Shown here: positions 56,914 through 64,000 of the stretch, one piece after another | Numbering within the stretch: position 1 is the stretch's first letter | Layout: every line of letters starts with the position of its first letter | From: Sternotherus odoratus | Taxonomy: Eukaryota > Chordata > Testudines > Kinosternidae | Reading direction: 5' to 3' | Length of the DNA stretch: 64,000 bases | Assembly: GCA_032164245.1 (NCBI GenBank) | Contig: JAVMKO010000020.1 | Location: 12,242,706 to 12,306,705 of the forward strand | Program-made: the position numbers and the translations under genes | The notes under the pieces: generated by a model | Seen by the model: only the letters and a program-made list of their open reading frames with translations | What the model was told of the DNA's origin: nothing | The model's database searches: none

Positions 56914-56990
56914 GGTGCTGTATGACTTCACGTGGTGCTGTATGACTTCACGTGGTGCTGTATGACTTCACGTGGTGCTGTATGACTTCT
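56914..56990 (+). repeat. 20-bp tandem repeat with CACGTG motifs
   Basis: The unit 'ggtgctgtatgacttcacgt' occurs 3.8 times with no mismatch until the last partial unit ('gacttctgcc'). Each junction makes 'CACGTG', a canonical E-box, giving three at 20-bp spacing. Confidence 0.92.
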
Positions 56991-57462
56991 GCCTGTTGTG
57001 CTGGGCTGGTGAGTTGGAATTTATTTCCACAACCCGTGTAGTTTCATGCTGTGCTGTTCACTATTTAAGAAAGTCATTGAAGTGAATAGCTCAGCAGGAT
57101 TTTTTTTTTTTAATAAAAGGAGAAGAAACTTTCTGAGCATGGGAAACATCTGCAGATAAGTGAACTAAAGCAAAACACAGACAAGAGAAACCAAGCTACA
57201 TGCTCGATGGGCTAAACTATGGGGCTCTGGAGTGAATTCCCGTCTTCTCTCAAACTTTACACCATAGACTGTCATATGCCATTGCCAGAAACCCACATGT
57301 TGTTAGTTTTCAGTCTCCCTTTTATTTTGCTTTCAGCAGTGATGCCTTACGTTACTGTCCTGAGATATGTTCTCAAGCCAGTGGGGGTAGTCCATAAATG
57401 TGAGCTTTATGGGAAAACAAAGCAGAAACCTCTCTCCAGCCTGTTTCATTGAGATCCAGGGA
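56991..57462. other. Stretch with nothing assigned
   Basis: No gene or repeat recognised. A run of 11 T lies near 57101-57111. Confidence 0.35.
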
Positions 57463-57620
57463 GAACTAATGTTCCTTCTAATTTTTGACAGGCTGTGTGC
57501 ACAAAAAATGTCTTCTGTTCAAATTTTTGTGCTTCTGTGCAAATTTTTGTGCGTGCGGTGTTTCGCTGTGTGTGCAGGGTTTAGGATCTGTGTGTATGCA
57601 GATACAGGGGGAAAAGTGGC
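57463..57620. mobile_element. Possible truncated MITE
   Basis: 'gaactaatgttccttctaa' and 'tttttgacaggctgtgtgc' with duplicated 'caaatttttgtgc' resemble one half of a turtle MITE known to me by its 'aatgttccctctaattttt' end. The other half is not visible. Confidence 0.4.
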
Positions 57621-57819
57621 TATAACATTTGAAAAAATTGAGAAGTTCTTGCTGCGCTGTATGAAACCCAACCAGTAAGAGTTAGACTATAGCATGGCTT
57701 CTCCTTCTGCTCATTCATTTGCTGCCCTGTGGACAGTTGTCATATACCATCATCTGAAGGGTGTGTCCAGTTAAAAGAATCCTACTGTCTTTTACTGTGA
57801 GCTAATGTAATTTTTAACT

Positions 57820-58455
57820 GCTCCGCTCCTGTCCCTTCACAATGCTGCCACAAAGTCACTTTCCTGGTCCCGTTAACAGTTTCGCCCCCCTCTCTGCTTC
57901 CTTCCACTGGATCCCCCTTCTCTATTGCATCAAATGTGCATTTACTTGTCTTCATTTTCAAGGCCCATCTTCACCCTACCTATCATCTCTTGTTCACCAT
58001 TGAGCTGCCGACTTCTGCCTCTAATTGGATCATGATGCCAGCCTCTATTGCTTGTTAAATTTTCTAACAAGCACCTTCTTGCTTTTCTCATGTTGCCCTT
58101 TATGCTTGGGAGGAGAGTTGTGTAAACATCTGCAAAACTACTTCATTATCGTCCTTTGAAACCCTTCTTAAAACAGTTTCTTTTCTGAAATGCCTGCAAA
58201 ACAATTGAAATGGATTAGGCTACTGATATGCTGAGACAATTGCCCATTATGCTGACCAATATTGCCTCAGTTATGGACGATAACTGCCTGTAATGCTGAC
58301 CAATCTTGTTTCATCCATCAGTTATCCCCTCTTTTATACTTACTTTGTCAGCTCTTTGGGGCAGGGACTGCCTTTTTGTTCTGTCCCTAGCATGGTGGGG
58401 TCCTGGTTCATGACTAGGGCTTCTGGGCAGTACAGTGGTACAAATAAGTATGGAT
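57820..58455 (+). mobile_element. L2-like LINE 3' region
   Basis: Pyrimidine-rich 3' text ('ccacaaagtcactttcctgg', 'caaggcccatcttcaccc', 'tttgaaacccttcttaaaac') is followed by 'gtcagctctttggggcagg', 'gactgcctttttgttctg' and the tail 'ctagcatggtggggtcctgg', ending in 'acaaata'. The tail is the same one that ends the local SINEs, which suggests that this LINE type supplied the machinery for the SINE. No intact ORF. Confidence 0.65.
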
Positions 58456-59137
58456 AGACAGAGCTATGGATAGGGCTGTCTACAAATGGATAAATAGATC
58501 TATGCCTGCTCAGGATATCTTCTGCAGATCTATGGGAATGATTGTGGAGAGTGAGAGCAGTCTGGGGTAGTATGAGGACTGGATAAGAGGAGGGCAGCAG
58601 CCAGAGAGAAATCCAAAGGCCTAAAATATGAAAGTACATGACAACCGATGAGATGTGAAGCAGATGCAGTATAGACTGTATCATCTGGTGGGGGACTGGG
58701 TGGGGTGGGAGCAGCTTCCCCACTGGGTGACCCTAAAGTTAGGCTGAGTTTAGAAAGCTTATTTGGGGAGATGAACCCCCAGTAACTGACATTGTAACCT
58801 TTACAGTGGGACTTGTGATTCCTGGTATTGACCTCAATCCCATTCTCATCATGGTGCAAGTGTAACTGGGTAATCAGCTGAACCGATGGCAACTAAGACA
58901 ACTTTCCGCTGGTAATCCTGGGAGGGACATGGGAGCAGAGTCACGTTGTGGTCGATGATTCATCCAGAACTGCTAAGAAACTGGGAATTCGGGGGGGAAA
59001 GGCCACCAACATGCCAGCTTGCTTCTGGGTAGCCCAGCACCAGGCCCTGTTTGTGCCTGATATCAGAGCAATCGGTACATTCGATTGGTAGTTGGGGGAG
59101 ATGCTGTTTGATGGAATTACAGGCATCTGCAGCCATG
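58456..59137. other. Stretch with nothing assigned
   Basis: No gene or repeat recognised. The 120- and 127-codon antisense frames (58340-58892) overlap each other and the L2-like tail and lack domains. Confidence 0.4.
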
Positions 59138-59145
59138 TGCTAAAC

Positions 59146-59458
59146 CAGGGGTCGGCAACCTTTCAGAAGTGGTGTGCCGAGTCTTCATTTATTCACTCTA
59201 AATTAAGGTTTCGCGTGTTAATGATACATTTTAATGTTTTTAGGAGATCTCTTTCTATAAGCCTATAATATATAACTACACTATTGCTGTGTGTAAAGTA
59301 AAATAAGGTTTTTAAAATGTTTAAGAAGCTTCATTTAAAATTAAATTAAAATGCAGAGCCCCACTGGATCGGTGGCCAGGAACCAGACAGTGTGAGTGCC
59401 TCTGAAAATCAGCTCGTGTGCCGTCTTTGGCACTCATGCCATAGGTTGCCTACTCCTG
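59146..59458. mobile_element. hAT-type MITE with exact 8-bp target duplication
   Basis: The ends 'caggggtcggcaacc' and 'ggttgcctactcctg' form an inverted repeat with three mismatches. Exact 'tgctaaac' flanks it at 59138-59145 and 59459-59466. The 313-bp interior is AT-rich ('gatacattttaatgttttt', 'attaaattaaaatgcag') with 'cagaagtggtgtgccgag' and 'cgtgtgccgtctttggcac' near the ends. There is no transposase. Confidence 0.92.
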
Positions 59459-59466
59459 TGCTAAAC

Positions 59467-60740
59467 CAAAGGGGAGTTGGAGCTGGCAGATTCTCTCAAT
59501 CCATCCCACAAAAGCCAATTAAAAAGCCCTTGAGATGAAAGTCTAAGTATTCTGTCTGCTGCAGCTGCAGATGAGGAAGTAAATCCAGCTGCAGTGGCAG
59601 CAGGAGGCTCCTTTCAAGAATCCCTAGCTCAGGCTGATTGAGAACCTGCAGCCACCAGCATTTTGGGAAGCATGCTGGGGGTTATTTAAACAGTCTGTGC
59701 TGTTCTCTGGATACTCAGAGCTGACCAAAGGATCTCAATTTATAATTAATCAGGAATTCCCTTCTGTTTTCTCTATACTACCGGCTGTAGCATCTGTTCG
59801 TGGTTAAACTTTGAAATTGTGCACTACTTACAATATAAATAATTGTTACAGCTGATCACTGATGGAAATCTAGTCATGAGATTTTAGCTTCCAGAGGGAA
59901 CAAAAATGCAGCATTTTTTTTTTCTTTATCACCTCATCTGAAGCAGGGCCCAAAAGCCACCACCCAGCCACGGTGGGGCGGGGGGGGGAAGGGGAAATGT
60001 TTTCTTTGTCTTCAGGAATCTTCTAACGCAGGACAAACAAATGGAGGTTTGGGAAACAGTTTAGGACAGGAAGTGAAGAATAATCACATGTACAATTAAA
60101 ACTGCAAGGGGGAATATCTTAGTTGGCAGAGTGCAATTGCTGGAGTTGGAATTTAGCCAGGCTGGTATGGGCCATTGCCAGAGGCAAACTAACAGACTTG
60201 ATGGATCAGCTGTCTGATCCGGTGTGACAAATTCTGCCCTACATTTCTTAGAAAGAGAAAGATATGCAGTCAGCAATGCTCTTCCTGTTTGCATGGTGTT
60301 TGATTCACATAATTAACTAATTGGACCTTTCGCAAGCAAAGGAGGAAAAGCATCTGCCAGAGCTTTCCTCTCGTAAATCGTGAACTCTTCGCGTGGTGGC
60401 TGGAGATTGAAGGCAGCACATAAGCAGAGGCAGAATTCATGACCACCTGACCCCTGCCAGATTCTATGTTGCATAGGCAGAATACATCAATTCTGGAAGA
60501 AAATTGACCCTCATTGTAAGTACCTCCCTTAGCTAGAGACATCTCAAGGCACTGTGGAGCTAGCTGCTGAGAAATGTCTGATGTGGCTGCTGTAGAGAAA
60601 TGCATTATCTCACTGCTAATTCAGTGATTCATGTTAATAACCTTCACGTGCCTTGCAAATGTGGCTAAAGCCCATAGTCCTTAAACTGGAAACTCTACCT
60701 TTCAGGTCAGTCGGGATTTTGCTCGAGTGAAGATTTAGGG
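59467..60740. other. Stretch with nothing assigned
   Basis: No gene or firm repeat. A G-run lies near 59976-59992. Frames at 60061-60605 on the minus strand lack domains. Confidence 0.4.
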
Positions 60741-60806
60741 TAAAATCCTGGCCCTGTTGAAGCCAGTGGCAAAACCTTCAGTGACTTCAGTACAGCCAGG
60801 ATTTTA
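60741..60806. repeat. Hairpin repeat
   Basis: 'taaaatcctggc' faces 'gccaggatttta' with inner 'gttgaagccagtgg' and 'gtgacttcagtac'. It is of the class of short palindromes seen at 7407 and 15311. Confidence 0.7.
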
Positions 60807-62435
60807 TTCTTCATGATTTTTCACTCACACAATGTAAAGCCAAGCCTGCAATCTGAGAGTTGAGCAGAAAGTTCCTGCTCCTTTTCATCTTCACATTGTT
60901 CATTGCCATAGCATGCTGACTGCATATACAGCAATAAGAGTCCAGCATATACAGCACATGGATTTTTCTTCATGTCCAGAACAGAATCTGTATTCTTTCC
61001 CCTGCCCTCATGTTAGTCATTGCAATCATCTTGAGCAGTTTCTATGCAGAGTTGGAATAGAAGAAGCCATAGTTGGGTCATACTATACCCATTATTGGAG
61101 AAAAGTTCTATAAAGACAGAGTGGCATTTTGTGGCATTCCATTAAAATATTCAGTGCTTCATTTCAGGTGATTTTGCACACACCCTCTGCCTGAATTGGT
61201 TTTGGGAAATTTGGAAAAATTGCTATGTATTGCTTCAAAGCCTCCGTGGAATTCTGGATGTTTTCATGGAGAAACCAGCTTTGCTGAAAACAGTGCCATT
61301 TCCCGTTAAAAAACAAACAAACTCCTGTGCCCTTGTGAAGTATCTGATGGCAATGAGCCCTTTTTCAATTTCATAGAGAAGTACCAAAAATGAGGAATTC
61401 TGTATCCCGATATGCAATCCAATTGATAGGGAACTTTTCCCACTACAGAACTGGTACAGAGCCTGAAACCAGTACAAGATTTCGGTCCAGGTAGAATAGC
61501 ATAATATCCTTTCTAATGCCACGGTCAATTTTAGATGAAGAAAACTGATAAATTAAATCCATAGCCAAACTAGGAAAGCACACCCAGGAAATCAAACTTG
61601 GAACAGTCCTGTGTTTGCCTTGAAGCAGACTAGAATGTCTGATTAGTCCCTTGATTATTGCTTTGTTTAACTTTATACTGGCAACATACAGGCAATACTG
61701 AGTTAGTACCGGAATTTTGGTTGTTTAAAAGTGAATACACAGTTGTGGTAATACAAGTGCTCAATTAGTTGACTGTATCCATCCTGCCAAAATTCACCCA
61801 GTCTATGAAATGTTATATTTGTTAATGTCCAGTGAGGGTCAATATATTGTAGTAGCTCTACACTGCTGTAGGTCATGCTGCTTAGCACATGGCTGTAAGC
61901 AAGGGACAGGGGTGGGAGCATGAACTTACTTCACTCAGTGTAGAAAAACCTGTCGCGCCTTTAAAATCAGATCATAATAATATAAATACAAGCATGAGTC
62001 TTGCATTGCTGCAACAAATTAGTCCTGCTTAGATGCAACCTACCATCCTTTATTTTAAGGGACTATGTCTTTATTTTAAACTTTTTTTTCTTCTCCCAGG
62101 TGAATACCCAGGTGCAGTCAATTACATTTCTCCCTGACCTTTACTTTACAACAAGAATGGCTGTTTTTTTGCTTTATTGGTTCTCTTATCTCTTCCCGAG
62201 AGCTGTTCTCCACATTGCCTCAGCGGGTGGTGCACAATATCTCTGAAATTGTAACAGATAAAGAAATTGAGGGTTGGCTCCTCGGTTGACATCTGAGCTG
62301 TGTTGAAGTCCATGAAACTACCCCAATTTACACCAGGAGAAGATCTGGTGCCTGACCTCATGTTCCTAAGCTAGGGATCATAATGTGCACATTCTTGGTT
62401 CGAGGGGTTCTTCCTCAATCTTAGCACTTCCTGTC
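60807..62435. other. Stretch with nothing assigned
   Basis: No repeat or coding region recognised. Confidence 0.4.
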
Positions 62436-62439
62436 TTTT

Positions 62440-62625
62440 TATCAGAGGCTCTGAAATAACTTTGCAAAAAATTAATGACCTGGGGTTGAGCTGAATAAAT
62501 TGGTGGTATTATTCCCATTTTATGTACAGAGAAAGTGATCCACAAAGAGGCTAATAGTCTCTCAAGGTCACACTGTAAGAACCAGGAATTTAGCTCCAGG
62601 ATCCCTATTTCAAATCACCTTCTCT
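62440..62625 (-). mobile_element. SINE fragment, antisense (MIR-like)
   Basis: 'attattcccattttatgtac', 'agagaaagtgatccacaaag', 'ctcaaggtcacactg' and 'aaccaggaatttagctcc' follow the antisense MIR-type body. Confidence 0.65.
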
Positions 62626-62806
62626 TTCCAATAAGCAATAGTTCCTCTCTTTCACTTTTCTTCAGAAATCTATGAAAAACAGGTTCCAGAAGTAACTTTG
62701 CCAAACAGCCTATTCCTTATTATGAGTTTCAACACATAGAGAATCCCCTTCCGGCTATACTTTTTCTTTGCTTCTTAATAAAGATTATTTATTGTTGTAT
62801 CAGTTA

Positions 62807-64000
62807 GTATTATAGAAATATAGGACTGGAGGAGACTTCTAGAGGTTATCTAGTCCAGTCCCTTGCACTCATGGTAGAAGTAAGTATTAGCTAGACCATC
62901 CCTGACAGGTGTTCGTCTAATCTGTTCTTAAAAACCTCCAGTGACAGAGATTCCCTAGATAATTTATTCCAGTGTTTAACTATCCTTACAGTTACAAAGC
63001 TTTTCCTAATGTGCAACCAACATCTCCCTTGCTGCAATTTAAGGGCATTGCTGCTCATTCTCCTTAATCACTGACGACAGGAAAACATGTCATCCTCCTC
63101 TTCATAACAGCCTTTTACACACATGAAGATTGTTATCATGTTCCCCCAGCTCAGTCTTCTTTTATTCTGCCTAAACAAACTCCATGTGTTTAAATCTTTC
63201 CTTCTTGTTGGTTATTTTTTCTGACTTATTCTTTGTTATTCTCTGGGCTTTCTTCAATTTCTCCACATCTTCCCTGAAGTGTGATGCCCAGAACTGGACG
63301 CACTACTCGGCCTTATCAGCACTGAGCAGGAAGAATTACTTCTTGTGTGTTGCTTACAACACTCCTGCTAATAATCCCAGAATGATGTTCATCATTTTTT
63401 CAGCAGTATTACGTTGTTGACTCACATTTAGTTTATGAAACACTATAACCCCCAGAATCCTTTCTGCTATACTCCTTCCTAGGCAGTTTTAACCAGTTTT
63501 GTTCAATTGATTATTCCTCCCTAAGTGTAGTACTTTTCATTTATTCTTATCAAATTTTGTCCTATTTATTTCAGACCCTTTCTCGAGTTTGTCACGGTGA
63601 TTTTGAATTCTAATCCTGTCCTCCAAAGTGGTTGAAACACCTCCCAACTTGGTATCAACCTCAAACCTTATAAGCGTGCTGTCTGTACCATTGTCCAAAT
63701 CATTTATGAAGATACTGAATAGAATGGGACAGACCCAGAACTGATCCCTGTTGTACCTCACTTGATTATACCATTCCCACTTAACTGTGAACCATTGATA
63801 ACTACACTATGAGTGCAGTTTTCCAACCATTTGTGCACTCAGTTTATAGCAGGTTCATTTAGACTGTTTTCTTAATTTGTTTTATGAGAAGGTCATGTGA
63901 GACAATAGCAAAAATCTTACTGAAGTCAAGATATTACATCTACTGCTTCTCCCTATCCATAAGTCATATCACCCTGTCGAAGAAGGATATTAGGTTGGTT
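62807..64000 (-). mobile_element. CR1 LINE, antisense, running off the window
   Basis: It starts with the antisense CR1 3' end ('ataggactggaggagactt', 'ctagaggttatctagtcc') and continues through antisense ORF2 to the last base. On the minus strand, near 63537-63761, the text around Ile-Asn-Asp-Leu and Asp-Thr-Lys-Leu-Gly-Gly marks the reverse-transcriptase core. At about 63880-63960 a decayed 'Leu-Asp-Phe-Ser-Lys' region follows. The upstream part lies beyond the window. Confidence 0.9.
63537..63761 (-). pseudogene. CR1 reverse transcriptase fragment
   Basis: A 74-codon piece with the segment before the catalytic box (LFSIFINDLDNGTDSTLIRF), then Glu-Val-Asp where the family has Ala-Asp-Asp, then Thr-Lys-Leu-Gly-Gly. 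One of the two catalytic aspartates is lost, and flanking frames contain stops. It is a dead remnant, older than the copy at 26-29 kb. Confidence 0.88.

Noticed and set aside
60118..60190. SINE-like text ('ggcagagtgcaattgctgg')
   Set aside because: Only a short resemblance to a SINE head. No body or tail follows.

Overview
The window looks like non-coding vertebrate nuclear DNA, most likely from a turtle or a close reptile. The background is AT-rich and the features are eukaryotic: CR1 and L2-like LINEs, tRNA-derived SINEs, hAT and pogo/Tigger-type MITEs, and many self-complementary repeats of a kind I associate from memory with turtle genomes. The species assignment is inference. I see no operons, ribosome binding sites, CRISPR arrays, rRNA genes or complete cellular protein-coding gene. 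The open frames of 60-150 codons are short, or low in complexity, or lie inside repeats. The one possible cellular coding piece is a candidate 119-nt exon at 20159-20277, which I cannot name.

Layout. 0.2-8 kb: SINE pieces, an 8-bp-TSD hAT element (4069-4578), three copies of a head-plus-foldback repeat, and short hairpin repeats. 8.8-17.6 kb: a MITE related to one at 21.1 kb, two pogo-type MITEs in opposite orientation (10684-10983 and 16030-16333), several SINEs, and a 395-bp near-palindrome (16403-16797). 19.2-25 kb: a hAT element broken by a foldback insertion, old CR1 ends, a CTCCT microsatellite and hAT-like MITEs. 26.1-29.0 kb: a long CR1 LINE whose ORF2 (endonuclease plus reverse transcriptase) is readable but broken by frameshifts, a deletion and stops. 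29-38 kb: CR1 and SINE relics and a probable LTR (about 33190-33957). 38-47 kb is mostly unassigned, with two further foldback insertions. 47.3-48.1 kb: a hAT element with a GC-rich minisatellite. 49-64 kb: sparse single-copy sequence, two small hAT elements (50598-50748 and 59146-59458), an L2-like 3' end, a tandem array with CACGTG motifs, and a decayed antisense CR1 that runs off the end of the window.

The most interesting pattern is a class of insertions with one plan: an asymmetric head of about 30-45 bp followed by a long inverted repeat. Eight insertions, including one that lacks the head, are bracketed by 11-14-bp direct repeats. One interrupts a recognisable hAT copy, so its empty site can be inferred within the window. 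Those duplications are longer than usual for hAT (8 bp), Tc1/mariner/pogo (TA), PIF/Harbinger (3 bp) or MULE (about 9 bp) elements. They fit target-primed retroposition or a Penelope-like process better, although the hairpin form looks like a MITE. I cannot tell without a search whether this class has been described.
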